Below, one piece after another: positions 51,898-62,200 of a stretch of DNA of 64,000 bases. Numbering within the stretch: position 1 is the stretch's first letter; every line of letters begins with the position of its first letter. Source of the DNA: Cyclobacteriaceae bacterium (GTDB lineage Bacteria; Bacteroidota; Bacteroidia; Cytophagales; Cyclobacteriaceae); contig JANQKF010000009.1 of assembly GCA_028281285.1 (NCBI GenBank), positions 62,001 through 126,000 on the forward strand, read 5' to 3'. Position numbers and translations under genes: made by a program. Under the pieces are notes generated by a model, which made no database searches, was not told the origin of the DNA, and saw only the letters and a program-made list of their open reading frames with translations.

Positions 51898-52572
51898 ATG
51901 GAAGCAAAAAAGAACCCAAAAGCCGATTTGACAGAAAAAAGACCGGCAATACTCCTTCTAGGACTAACATTAAGTTTGTCCATCACTCTTGCCGCTTTCG
52001 AATGGAAAAAGTTCGAAGCAGGCGAATTAATGGATCTGGGATCATTGGATGATGATTTTGATGAAATGGTGGATGTTCCTATAACTGAAATCCCTCCGGC
52101 CAAACCTCCGGTTATAAAGCAACCAAAGATTATCGAAATAGAGGATGACGAGGAAATTATTGATGAGATAGACTTTGAACTGGATATTGAAATTACCGAA
52201 GATGATGTCATAGAGGACATTGTATTTGACGAACCTGATGAGGAGGTTGTCGAAGACACCTTTATACTAGCACCTGAAATTCAAGCGAGTTTTGAAGGAG
52301 GCCAAAAGGCTTGGCTTAAGTTCTTGCGGAAGAACCTAAAATACCCTAAGCAAGCCCAACGAATGGGAAGAGAAGGAAAAGTATTTCTGCGATTCATTGT
52401 AGACAAAGAAGGTAATGTCTCCGACATCTCCGTGACTAGAGGAATCGGTGCGGGCTGTGACGAAGAGGCAATAAGAGTACTTAGCATGTCACCCAAATGG
52501 AATCCTGGCAAACAACGTGGCCGTCCTGTTAAATCCCCTATGGCTATTGCTATTGTTTTTCGGTTGAATTAA
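51898..52572 (+). CDS. TonB energy transducer, copy 3 of 3
   Basis: 224 residues: start MEAKKNPKADLTEKR, transmembrane helix (about 17-34), the EAGELMDLGSLDDDF segment shared with copy 1, a short Pro-Lys part (IPPAKPPVIKQPK) and an acidic spacer rich in Asp/Ile (DDEEIIDEIDFELDIEITED). The C-terminal TonB domain has GGQKAWLKFLRKNLKYPKQA, KVFLRFIVDKEGNVSDISVT and GCDEEAIRVLSMSPKWNPGK. It is the last gene before a strong bidirectional terminator. Copy 1 and copy 3 are the closest pair by eye. Confidence 0.92.
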   Translation: MEAKKNPKADLTEKRPAILLLGLTLSLSITLAAFEWKKFEAGELMDLGSLDDDFDEMVDVPITEIPPAKPPVIKQPKIIEIEDDEEIIDEIDFELDIEITEDDVIEDIVFDEPDEEVVEDTFILAPEIQASFEGGQKAWLKFLRKNLKYPKQAQRMGREGKVFLRFIVDKEGNVSDISVTRGIGAGCDEEAIRVLSMSPKWNPGKQRGRPVKSPMAIAIVFRLN

Positions 52573-52599
52573 AAAAGGGCGTTTAAACGCCCTTTTTTT
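52571..52599. terminator. Bidirectional terminator between tonB copy 3 and yicC
   Basis: A perfect 16-base palindrome GGGCGTTTAAACGCCC (52577-52592) flanked by A6 on the left and T7 on the right; it can end transcripts from both strands of this convergent pair. Confidence 0.92.
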
Positions 52600-53476
52600 A
52601 TAATACATTTAAGAGTTGTTCCTTGATCTTTTCAAGTTCGTCCTTCATACAGACTACATGTCTTTGCACTGGAGCATAATTGGCTTTAGAACCAATAGTA
52701 TTGATTTCTCTACCTATCTCCTGTGATATAAATCCTAATTTCTTTCCCTGGGCACCATTCGATTGCATGATCTCTCTGAAGTAGTCCAGGTGGCTGCCCA
52801 GTCGCACAATTTCCTCACTGATATCAAGCTTCTCGATATAATATATCATTTCCTGTTCGAAACGATTCTTATCAAAGTCATCATTCTGGATCACCTCCAA
52901 AACATGTTCCCTGATTCTTTCTTTGATCACTTTAGTTCTTTCTCCATCCAAGCCTTTAATTTCATCCAGAAAACTCGCAATACTATCGATATACTGAAGT
53001 AGTTCTTTAGACAAAGTGTCCCCCTCAGCCGACCTAAACTCATTACAATGCTCTATAGCTTTAGATAGGTGTTCCTTCACCAGATTCCATTCAGATTGAT
53101 TGTCCCCCTCAGTCTTATCGGTATTCAGTACATCCGGACTGTGTAGTGCCAACCTGAACAAATCTTCTTTTGATGATTGTACTTCCGTGGCTAGTTGGTC
53201 GAATTCCTTGTAGTATGCATTAAATAAGGCTCGGTTAACTTCCACAGTGCCCTCAACCACATTCTCGTTTCGAAGCTCTATACCCAAATTTACCTTCCCC
53301 CTTACCAGACCTGAGGTCAGAATATTTCTAATTTCAAGCTCTTTGTCCTGAACCACTTTTGGAATACGGAGGTTGGCATCCATAAACTTCGAATTCAGCG
53401 TTCGAATTTCCACGGTAATCGAATACCCATCTTCATTTCCCTTGGAAATACCGTAGCCGGTCATTGATTTAAGCAT
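52598..53476 (-). CDS. yicC: YicC/YloC-family endoribonuclease
   Basis: 292 residues. The N-terminal YicC domain starts MLKSMTGYGISKGNEDGYSI and has VEIRTLNSKFMDANLRIPK; the C-terminal DUF1732 domain has RFEQEMIYYIEKLDISEEIV, RLGSHLDYF and GKKLGFISQEIGREINTIGS-KA. In E. coli the protein is an endoribonuclease that promotes RyhB decay, and in Bacillus YloC cuts RNA. The length is standard. It is convergent with the tonB cluster; the large TolB/BamA-like gene lies 57 bases upstream and may share a transcript. Confidence 0.94.
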   Translation of the reverse strand: MLKSMTGYGISKGNEDGYSITVEIRTLNSKFMDANLRIPKVVQDKELEIRNILTSGLVRGKVNLGIELRNENVVEGTVEVNRALFNAYYKEFDQLATEVQSSKEDLFRLALHSPDVLNTDKTEGDNQSEWNLVKEHLSKAIEHCNEFRSAEGDTLSKELLQYIDSIASFLDEIKGLDGERTKVIKERIREHVLEVIQNDDFDKNRFEQEMIYYIEKLDISEEIVRLGSHLDYFREIMQSNGAQGKKLGFISQEIGREINTIGSKANYAPVQRHVVCMKDELEKIKEQLLNVL

Positions 53477-53533
53477 ATAAACCTATTATTTCAGGACAAA
53501 AATAGGCTTAATTAAGGAATAGCAAAGGAGTGA

Positions 53534-56500
53534 CTAGAAATCGTAGCCAATCGACAACTGAAGTCTAGGGCTTTCTACCTTGAAATTTCGAATAGGCCAG
53601 GCCACATCAATCTTCGAGAAGAACCCGAGTAACATAGTCCGAATTCCTGCACCCATACTTTGCAACCATGGATTGTTGAAGTTGTTGATCACTGCATCGA
53701 ATTGGCCTCCGGGATCAATGATTTCGGTATTAAGATTATTCTTTTCCCTGAAGGGAGATAGATCATCCCAAGCGGAGCCAATATCATAAAATGCCAACAG
53801 TTGCAGGTTTCTCAAGAAGTTAGAGCGTGTTTCTCTGTTGTCCAATAGCTCAAATACAGGAAGCCTCAATTCTGCCGATAGCGTTAGAACATTTCTTCCA
53901 TTGAATGTATTATAGTCATAACCTCGGAGGTTAATAAAGCGATGAAAGAGGATATCTGTATTGTCAAAAAGCGTTTCTAAGAACAAAGGACAGTCTTCAG
54001 AAGTACAGGATTCAGTTTTATTGAAAACCCAATTATCTACGCCACCCAAAAGGTATTTTTTAGGAGCTGTGCCAAAGAACTTACCAAAGAACCCTCTGAA
54101 TCCAAGTGTAACCCCTCTTGTTATTCGCTCATAATGTCTGACATCTATTTCCAGCTGACCAAATGATCTGGCATCCTCATTTAGCTTTGAATAGTTCTCA
54201 AACCTGATCTTAGCCCTGGTACCATCGTGTAAGTTTGTACCCGTCACTAAGCTTTGATCATACACCAAGTTGAAACCTAAACCCACGTAACTTGCTGATA
54301 CGGTCGAAGGCTCTGGTGGTGGAGGGTTCCTGATCAGCAGTGTCCAATCCAAATCATCGTATCTGGTTTGAGCGAAAAACGGAGACAATTCAACTCTCAA
54401 ATTTGGAGTCAAAGGATAAGCCAGCCCTAATTCAAACCTGTTGAGGTTATAGCGCTGCCGGAATGAGGTATTATCATCACGCTGAAGCGACTTTCTGTAG
54501 TACTTTGCCCTAAGGTCGACTTGGTATTTCAAAAACTGATACTCACCAAATACGTCATAGCCGCTATTGAAATTATAAGGCATCAGTAAGCCTCCATAAA
54601 ACCGATGATTCTCTTGAAAATCATTCATTTGAATCTCCATTAACTGAGCAACCGATCTCAACTCGTCAATCACAATTGTTGTTACCAGATTATCAGTAAG
54701 GAAACGCGTTTCGTAATTGATTGGGCCATTAATTTTATTCTCAGTGCTGGAGTTTTGATAAATACTTAGGAAAGATCTGCCCGGATCAGAGGATGTGGTT
54801 GTCGGTCTTTCAAACTGGTAATCCTTAGTATCGACCTTCGTTTTCGAATCGAATCGATAATTTTCGGTATTAATAGCACCTTCAGGAATTGAATCTCTTT
54901 TAGGTATTGCCAAATCCTGAAGCTGTTCTGTGGTTGACTGTCTCCGCACAGTATCGCTGGCCAATATGGCTTTTCTCCTTCTTTCGGCCAAAATCTTGGT
55001 CGTTTCCAACGCCCTTCTTGGGGTTACTGGAGTGAAAGTTGATCGCTCCTCATTGAAATCTTCGACATAAATCGCATCACGGGAAAGTTCGGTAGATATA
55101 AATGCAATTTTACCCGTCTCAAAGTTGAGGTCATAATCCTTAATTCCATAGATATAGTTGCTCAACTGATTGGATATAGTATCCACAATGTTATGCCTGT
55201 AAAGGTTATTGATTCCTTGTTGGTCGCTTAAATAAAACACCTGATCAGCCCCTGATGCAACCGGATAACTTTCGTTTGCCAGGTTATTGGTGAGCTTAGT
55301 CAATACACTGTCAGTATTGTCCAAATCATAAATAAAGAGATTATATCGCTCCGTGTTTACTTCTTCCAAACTGGATGGACCACTCACATGAACGCTGTCC
55401 GTGGTTCTGTTCGAACTAAATACAATTTGATTGGCGTCCGGGATGAATCTGGCGTCCATATCGTCAAATGTGTCGTTGGTCAACCTTCGGACCGAATTAC
55501 GATTGATGTTGTATAGAAATATGTCGCTGGCCGCCTTAACTGTTCCACTAACAACCGCCAGACGCCCATTGGAGTTGAAGTCAAAGCTATTCACCTGGCT
55601 AAAGCGGGGAATTTCGATACGTTGACGACCTTTGACCCCAATTCGTTTTATTGTGAGAATATTCTTTCCAAACTCATTGTGAACAACTCCAAGAGTGTTT
55701 GCATCTGACCAACTTAATAAAGGATACCTGAAATCAACTTCCTGATCGATCCGTTTCGTACCACCTTTAAAGAGCTTGTCTTCTTTCCCGGTCTCCAGGT
55801 CAACAACAATTATCTGAAACTGCCCAAGGCTCATAGTAGCATAAGCCACGTACTTTCCTTCAGGGCTTATTCTTACATCGGTAACGATCGAGCTTCTTCC
55901 TATTCTGCCTGAAATGTTATTGTCTCGGTCGGCCTCTATATATGAATCCATCAGCTTGACATTCATAGCACTGTAGTAGGTCCTCCAATCAGAAATAAAT
56001 TTCGAATAGGTCAATCCCAATGTTCTTGCAATGCTGCTTTCCTCATTTCGAATAATACGGGCCAGATTCAGAATGTTTGAAACACTTCTTTGCCCATACA
56101 CCTGCGTGATATAATTCCATATTGATTGTCCGATCAAGACACCCTTCTGAGGATCGAGTTTGTTAAATTTGTTAGTGAGGTTATGAGTCACATATTCACG
56201 CGTGAGATCATCTGATTCTTTATTCCAACCTTTGGCTATAAAAGCCGCTGCCCCAGCCGTAAACCAACTCGGTATTGGAGTGGCAAATGAGCTCTGAAAC
56301 ATCTCGGCAATGTTTCCACCAAATAACATCTCCTCAATGAGCATATTCGTTACCCTGTAAATCAACTCCTTTTTGAAGGTTTCAAGGTTTCCGGTATAGG
56401 CCAGCTCGATTTGGGACTTGATGAAGTTGGTCTGCCCTCCTACGGAGAAGTCCTGACCCCTTAAGCCAACATTGCTCTGTTGCTTATCTGCCAATGAATT

Positions 56501-56797
56501 GTACAGAAATACTCTGGTTTTAGAATAAGGAGGATATCCTATGGTCTCGGTTATCCGACTGAATTCCTCTTCAAGGTATTCGATGGCATCTTTAGCAATT
56601 CCTTCGCCATCTCTATAAAAATAGACCTCAAAATTGTCTGAATAATAGAACCTCCAATTGAACTCCTTATACTGGATGCGACTCTTTCCAAATTTTTCCC
56701 TATACACTTGCGCTTGTAAGGCCTGCCCCACAAACACAAACAGTAAAAGTAGAATCCCGATTCTTGAATAGCTTCTGAAGGAGTTAAATACCATCAA
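53534..56797 (-). CDS. Large outer-membrane protein: peptidase-MA-like, TolB-like propeller and Omp85-type barrel
   Basis: 1087 residues. Signal peptide with cleavage near LQAQ. Residues about 35-290 resemble the peptidase-MA/gluzincin fold (WRFYYSDNFEVYFYRDGEG, VFLYNSLADKQQSNVGLRG), but the expected HExxH zinc site is missing. Residues about 300-620 are TolB/WD40-like PD40 repeats (RISPEGKYVAYATMSLGQFQ, ARFIPDANQIVFSSNRT). Residues about 720-1087 form an Omp85/surface-antigen barrel with the FINLRGYDYNTFNGRNVL segment (LRGY in place of the Omp85 VRGF) and a final aromatic (LQLSIGYDF). It is a known Bacteroidota architecture, often labelled TolB; its function is not established. Confidence 0.8.
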   Translation of the reverse strand: MMVFNSFRSYSRIGILLLLFVFVGQALQAQVYREKFGKSRIQYKEFNWRFYYSDNFEVYFYRDGEGIAKDAIEYLEEEFSRITETIGYPPYSKTRVFLYNSLADKQQSNVGLRGQDFSVGGQTNFIKSQIELAYTGNLETFKKELIYRVTNMLIEEMLFGGNIAEMFQSSFATPIPSWFTAGAAAFIAKGWNKESDDLTREYVTHNLTNKFNKLDPQKGVLIGQSIWNYITQVYGQRSVSNILNLARIIRNEESSIARTLGLTYSKFISDWRTYYSAMNVKLMDSYIEADRDNNISGRIGRSSIVTDVRISPEGKYVAYATMSLGQFQIIVVDLETGKEDKLFKGGTKRIDQEVDFRYPLLSWSDANTLGVVHNEFGKNILTIKRIGVKGRQRIEIPRFSQVNSFDFNSNGRLAVVSGTVKAASDIFLYNINRNSVRRLTNDTFDDMDARFIPDANQIVFSSNRTTDSVHVSGPSSLEEVNTERYNLFIYDLDNTDSVLTKLTNNLANESYPVASGADQVFYLSDQQGINNLYRHNIVDTISNQLSNYIYGIKDYDLNFETGKIAFISTELSRDAIYVEDFNEERSTFTPVTPRRALETTKILAERRRKAILASDTVRRQSTTEQLQDLAIPKRDSIPEGAINTENYRFDSKTKVDTKDYQFERPTTTSSDPGRSFLSIYQNSSTENKINGPINYETRFLTDNLVTTIVIDELRSVAQLMEIQMNDFQENHRFYGGLLMPYNFNSGYDVFGEYQFLKYQVDLRAKYYRKSLQRDDNTSFRQRYNLNRFELGLAYPLTPNLRVELSPFFAQTRYDDLDWTLLIRNPPPPEPSTVSASYVGLGFNLVYDQSLVTGTNLHDGTRAKIRFENYSKLNEDARSFGQLEIDVRHYERITRGVTLGFRGFFGKFFGTAPKKYLLGGVDNWVFNKTESCTSEDCPLFLETLFDNTDILFHRFINLRGYDYNTFNGRNVLTLSAELRLPVFELLDNRETRSNFLRNLQLLAFYDIGSAWDDLSPFREKNNLNTEIIDPGGQFDAVINNFNNPWLQSMGAGIRTMLLGFFSKIDVAWPIRNFKVESPRLQLSIGYDF

Positions 56798-56815
56798 ATT
56801 CTCATTAAAGGGCTT

Positions 56816-57868
56816 TCAATATAACGAAAAATATCGGCTGATATTGACGTCTTCGTCAAGATTGGACCGCTTCGTCATTGAGTTTACAAACTGACTGGCA
56901 AAGTATGGAACAAGTGAAACACCCTTGGTCCCAAAACCATTAAATACCCCTACGTTATGCTCCGTTGGATGCATTCCAATGAAAGGTTTTCTATCCAATG
57001 TAGCCGGTCTAACCCCAGCTTTCTGATCTACAATCTCAAACTGAAACTTCACCAACTCTTCCAGCCTATTAGTTAACTCTAATTTACCCTCTTCTGTTAC
57101 GATGTCATTGAGATTATTATGATCATAGGTAGAGCCTACTTTACACAGGCCATCGCCCAGTGGAATCACAAAAACACCTCTATTATAAATAACATCGATT
57201 GGCTCATCCACCCTTATGAACAGAAGTTCACCTTTGACAGGTTTCAGAGGCAACCAATTGAACAACGGGTTTTTCCCTAAAAGTTGTCCATCACAGAAAA
57301 TAATTTTGTCGCCAAGAATGCCATTGTACTGAATTGAGTCATTACGTATTGATAGTTTAGAAAAATCAAACTCTTCAGTTTTCAACGTCACCCCATCGGG
57401 TAGGTTCTTCAAAAAAGCATCCAGGAATTCGGTAGTATCAACATAACCGCAACCTTTTAACAAAAGGCCTCCATGCTCATCGTTGATATGATCATCAAAA
57501 AGCGGTTTATCTGATACTTGGGCTACGAAAGAATCATATTCTTTATAAGCACTCTTGCCCATCCACTCATTCAATTCCTCAATGGATCTGAACGGTCTAT
57601 AGATTGGCTTAGAATGACAGAAATTGGTTCCTAACCTTCTTTCTAAATCTCGGTAGTAAGGTTCGAGGTATGAAAATAGGGCGTCTGCATTCCAGGTCTT
57701 TACCATTTTGCGTCCCGTTATAGGGTTGTATAAACCTCCTGCCACCCGAGAAGAATTGGAGAGTCTTGGCTCGTCAATGATCAATACCTTTGCCCCATGG
57801 CTAGCCAGGTGATCGGAAAGCACACTACCAGCAATTCCGCATCCTACAATTATGAAATCGAAATCCAC
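56816..57868 (-). CDS. FAD-dependent oxidoreductase (DAO family)
   Basis: 350 residues. The FAD-binding Rossmann motif is at the extreme N-terminus (FIIVGCGIAGSVLSDHL), followed by VLIIDEPRLSNSSRVAGGLY and the C-terminal GVRPATLDRKPFIGMHPTEH and NVGVFNGFGTKGVSLVPYFA. This is the D-amino-acid-oxidase-like superfamily (related to ThiO, glycine oxidase and the MnmC FAD domain). The substrate cannot be named; the Bacteroidota subgroup is conserved and uncharacterised. Start is GTG 57868. It is divergent from the MBL-fold gene across 70 bases. Confidence 0.88.
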   Translation of the reverse strand: MDFDFIIVGCGIAGSVLSDHLASHGAKVLIIDEPRLSNSSRVAGGLYNPITGRKMVKTWNADALFSYLEPYYRDLERRLGTNFCHSKPIYRPFRSIEELNEWMGKSAYKEYDSFVAQVSDKPLFDDHINDEHGGLLLKGCGYVDTTEFLDAFLKNLPDGVTLKTEEFDFSKLSIRNDSIQYNGILGDKIIFCDGQLLGKNPLFNWLPLKPVKGELLFIRVDEPIDVIYNRGVFVIPLGDGLCKVGSTYDHNNLNDIVTEEGKLELTNRLEELVKFQFEIVDQKAGVRPATLDRKPFIGMHPTEHNVGVFNGFGTKGVSLVPYFASQFVNSMTKRSNLDEDVNISRYFSLY

Positions 57869-57902
57869 TGGGTGAAATTAAAAGAAGTATTTTTGATATA
57901 TA

Positions 57903-57933
57903 TTGATGTTCCCCCAAATTTGAGACATTTTCG
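57903..57933 (+). promoter_or_regulatory. Candidate promoter of the MBL-fold gene
   Basis: TTG (57903-57905), 20-base spacer, CATTTTCG (57926-57933), a 6 of 8 match to TAnnTTTG ending 5 bases before the ATG at 57939. Weak match, good geometry. Confidence 0.35.
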
Positions 57934-57938
57934 CCCCT

Positions 57939-58583
57939 ATGATTAGCATTAAGTGTTTTACATTCAATCCTTTTATGGAGAATACCTACCTACTCCATGA
58001 TGAAACCGGTGAGGCAATTGTTATAGATCCGGGATGCTATGAAAGCTATGAAAAGGAGGAATTAAAAGACTATATATCAGCGAATGGGCTGAAATTGGTT
58101 CATCTCCTAAATACTCATGGACATATCGATCATGTGTTGGGGAATTCCTTCATAAGTGAAGAGTTTGGATTGGAATTGACCATCGGTTCTAAAGATTTAG
58201 ACACGCTACGTTCTGTGGCCGTGTATGCCCCTAGCTATGGTTTTCAAGGCTATAAAGGCATCGAGCCAAGCAAATTCTTGGAAGAAGGTGATGAAGTTCA
58301 TTTTGGTAAATCGAAGTTGGATGTGATATTCCTACCCGGTCATGCACCTGGTCATATTGCATTTTATAATGTTGAAGAAAAATTCTGCATCGGAGGAGAT
58401 GTTCTATTTGAGGGGAGTATCGGCCGGACCGACCTACCCGGTGGAGATTTTGATACATTGATTGATAGTATAAAGAACAAGTTATTCTTATTTGACGATG
58501 ATATGACCGTACATCCTGGGCATGGTGGGACTACTACATTGGGCCAGGAAAAAAGAACAAACCCTTTTTGTACCATCTATTAA
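57939..58583 (+). CDS. MBL-fold metallo-hydrolase (glyoxalase II-like)
   Basis: 214 residues. All metal ligands of the family are present: THGHIDHVLG (His60, His62, Asp64, His65), His135 in FLPGHAPGH, Asp154 in IGGDVLFEGSIGRTDLPGGD and His195 in VHPGHG. The length and motifs are those of small hydroxyacylglutathione-hydrolase-like enzymes that hydrolyse thioesters with a di-metal centre. The true substrate is unknown. The start is supported by the family N-terminus ISIKCFTFNPFMENTYLLHD. Its stop overlaps the pssA start by one base (TAATG). Confidence 0.93.
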   Translation: MISIKCFTFNPFMENTYLLHDETGEAIVIDPGCYESYEKEELKDYISANGLKLVHLLNTHGHIDHVLGNSFISEEFGLELTIGSKDLDTLRSVAVYAPSYGFQGYKGIEPSKFLEEGDEVHFGKSKLDVIFLPGHAPGHIAFYNVEEKFCIGGDVLFEGSIGRTDLPGGDFDTLIDSIKNKLFLFDDDMTVHPGHGGTTTLGQEKRTNPFCTIY

Positions 58584-59281
58584 TGTATTCAGTCAAGAAA
58601 AACATACCTAACATCTTCACTCTGGCCAATCTTGCCTGTGGTATGCTGGGGATTATTGAGGTGTTTCGGGGAGAGTTGGTAAATGCTTGTTATCTGATTT
58701 GGATTGCTGCAGGTCTGGATTTTCTTGACGGTTTTACAGCACGTATACTTAAGGCTTCATCCGAAATCGGAAAACAGTTGGACTCTCTGGCTGACTTAGT
58801 CACCTTCGGAGTACTCCCCGCAATGATCTATTTCCTATTGTTGCAAAATCACTTTGAGTCTCCATGGCCATACTTGAGTCTGATAGTAGGTTTATTTTCT
58901 GCGATACGCTTGGCGAAATTTAACATAGATGATAAACAAACAACCTCATTCAACGGCCTCCCTACTCCTGCTAATGCACTGTTGGCCAGTTCAATTCCTT
59001 TAATAATTTCTGGTAGTGGCTTGTTAAGACCTCAGTTTTCAAATGAATGGATTTTACTTAGCACCATGATTGTTTCATCGTTGTTGATGGTCACTCCCCT
59101 TACCTTAATTTCGTTTAAATTCAAGGAACTTAGTTTAAAGGCTAATCTGGACAAAGTAGGCTTTGCCGTTGTTTCGTTGACGCTATTGGTGATTATCCGG
59201 GAATCAGCAATTCCAATTATTACCGTATTCTATATATTATTGTCACTGCTACTAAGTAATGGCAAGAATAAAGGCGACTAG
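58583..59281 (+). CDS. pssA: CDP-diacylglycerol-serine O-phosphatidyltransferase
   Basis: 232 residues from ATG 58583, which overlaps the previous stop by one base. Makes phosphatidylserine, the precursor of phosphatidylethanolamine, at the inner membrane. The CDP-alcohol phosphotransferase signature DGxxARx8Gx3Dx3D is complete, running from DGFTARILKASSEIG through QLDSLAD. About six to seven transmembrane helices follow. The N-terminus KKNIPNIFTLANLACGMLGI is typical of the membrane (type II) enzyme. The decarboxylase gene psd is not in the window. Confidence 0.95.
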   Translation: MYSVKKNIPNIFTLANLACGMLGIIEVFRGELVNACYLIWIAAGLDFLDGFTARILKASSEIGKQLDSLADLVTFGVLPAMIYFLLLQNHFESPWPYLSLIVGLFSAIRLAKFNIDDKQTTSFNGLPTPANALLASSIPLIISGSGLLRPQFSNEWILLSTMIVSSLLMVTPLTLISFKFKELSLKANLDKVGFAVVSLTLLVIIRESAIPIITVFYILLSLLLSNGKNKGD

Positions 59282-59295
59282 TCGTTCTAATAAAA

Positions 59296-62200
59296 ATGAG
59301 CAAACTAAGCCCATTTAACCTTAAATCAAGACAACTAATACGACTACCAATATTCCTCCTGGTAGCCATATCATTCTGTGCTTTGACCAAGGCACAAGAG
59401 TCCAGTGTGCTTTCAGAAGGAAAATGGGTGAAAATGTCTTTTCATAACTCTGGAGTATATCGAATAGATAGGGCCACCTTATCAAACATGGGATTCGATC
59501 CATTGTCCATCGATCCTCAAAACATAGCTATTTATGGTAATGGCGGAGGAATGATACCTCAAGACAATGAGACAGAAAGACCCAATGACCTTGTGGAAAA
59601 CTCCATCTTAGTAATCGGTGAGAATGACGGGATTTTTAACAGTGATGACTACATCCTATTCTATGTGGATGAGGTGGATAAGCATTCATACAATCCAAAC
59701 TCCCGAGAATACTCAGTAGAAAACAATTTATACACTGATGAAATCTTCTATTTCATCACAGTTAAAGAAACTCCTGGAAAGAGGGTATTGTCTAAAATCG
59801 ATTTGGGAGATAATCACCCAAAAATCGAATACTATGATCGAATCATTTGGCATGAGCAAGATTTGGTCAACATCCTTGGCTCGGGTAGAGAGTGGTTCGG
59901 AGAACAATTTGATGCATCGACCCCATTAAACTTTGACATACCTTTCGGTAACCTGGTTCCCGACAAGGAAATATCCGTGGTTCTAAACCTCATGGCACAA
60001 GCCTTCATCCCTTCGTCAGTCAGTGTGGATTTGGGATCTGAAGCGATAGAAGACGTTCAATTCGATCCTATTATAAATGCTCGATATACGCCTAAAGGAG
60101 ATACTCAAAGAGCATCATTCACTATTGGAACGGAAGGGCTACAGGATTTGGAACGACTTGAACTTTTATATAATAGCGGTGGCTCCACTTCAGCTGTTGC
60201 TTATCTGAATAACTACCTAATTACAGCTCCAACAATTCTTCAATGGAACTCAGTGACAACAAAATTCAGAAGCGCACAATCAACACTGAATCCAATTTCT
60301 ACATTTTCAATCAGTGGCCATGACGAAAATATGATGGTTTGGGATGTAACCAATCCCATGCAGCCTCAAGTTCAGGAATTTAGCGTTGCAGGGAATATCG
60401 CAAGTTTTGGGGCCTTTTCAGATGAACTCTCTGAGTACATCATATTTGACCCTGATGATGTAACCTTGGTTTCTACGTACGTTGGTATCTCCAACCAGAA
60501 TTTACATCGCATTATTCAAACCGACTTGCTTATTGTTTCACATTCGGATTTCGTGACTCAAGCGAATCGTTTGGCTGAATTCAGACAAAGTCATGATGGA
60601 CTCAACGTCACCGTTGTAACAACCGAAGAAATCTATAATGAGTTTGGCTCAGGAAAGCCAGATCCTTCAGCAATTCGCGATTTTGTGAAGTATATTCAAG
60701 ATAATGGTGGCCTTGACTACCTACTCTTTTTCGGAAAAGGGTCCTACGACTATAAGGACAGGTTTGAGAATAATACGAATTTTGTCCCGACTTATGAGGC
60801 CCGAAATTCACTTGATCCGCTGGCTTCATATTCTTCAGACGATTTTTTTGGTTTCTTAGATAGTGATGAAGGTGAATGGATTGAAAGCCGATCTGGAGAT
60901 CATTTGCTTGATATTGGAATAGGAAGAATCCCTGCTACAAGTTTAGAAGAAGCCACAATTGCAATAGATAAGATCATTTCATACCAAACCTCGTCTGATG
61001 GTCTTGGAAACTGGAGAACAAAACTGCTGTTTGTTGCTGATGACGGGGATAATAACATACACCAAAGGGATGCCGATCAACTGGCCACATTGGTAGATAC
61101 TTCTTACAAACAGTTTAATGTAGACAAGCTGTATTTGGATTCCTTCGAGCAAGAAAGAAGACCAAATGGAGAGTTTTCTCCTGACGCTCAAAGAGCGCTG
61201 CTGGATGCTGTGGATCAAGGAGTCCTAGTACTCAATTTTACCGGTCATGGCGGGGAAACTGGTTGGATGCAAGAAAGAGTCTTGACTCTTGACCTAATTG
61301 ACGATATGGAAAATCAGAACAATCTTCCCTTATTCGTCACAGCTACTTGTGAGTTTGGAAGAAATGACGACCCCAATATCGTTTCAGGAGCGGAAATAAT
61401 GATGTTTAAGGAAAATGGAGGTGCCATTGCACTAATAACAACCGCTCGTCCAGTCTTTTCCAGTACCAATTATGATCTCAATTTAGCCCTCTATGGAAGC
61501 ATTCTTGAAAGGGAAAACGGGCAGTATGCCAGGTTAGGAGATGTCATAAGATTTACCAAAAACAATAGCCTTAACGGTAGCTTGAATAGAAATTTTATCC
61601 TCTTAGGGGATCCCTCAATGCAATTAGCCTATCCAGAAAAACAAGTTGTGATAACAGAAATTAATGAGTCAAATCAGGCCGATACGATCAAATCCATGGA
61701 GAAAGTAAGGCTCACTGGAGAAATTCAAGAAAACGGATTGATCGATCAACAATTCAGTGGTATCCTGTCGCTCACCCTATTCGACAAGAGTCAACAAACT
61801 CAAACGAGGGGAACTGAAAGCTCGGTATTCTTTTACGAACAACGCAATAGTGCACTGTTTAATGGTACTGCGACTGTGACCAATGGCCAGTTTTCTGTGG
61901 AATTCGTAGTTCCGAAAAACATTGATTATCGATGGGGGAATGGCAAGTTTACACTTTATGCTGTCGATACAAGTAGAAATATTGATGCCATTGGCTCCAA
62001 GTCTGACTTCACTATTGGAGGCACCAACAATCAACCAACAGAAGACAACTCACCTCCCAAAATCCGAATTTTCCTTAATGACACATTATTTAGTGATCCC
62101 TATTCTGTCAAGCCGAACGCTACCCTGCTTGTGAATCTCTCTGATGAAAATGGCATCAATATATCGCAGGCCTCCATTGGTCAAGAAATCACTGCTACCC

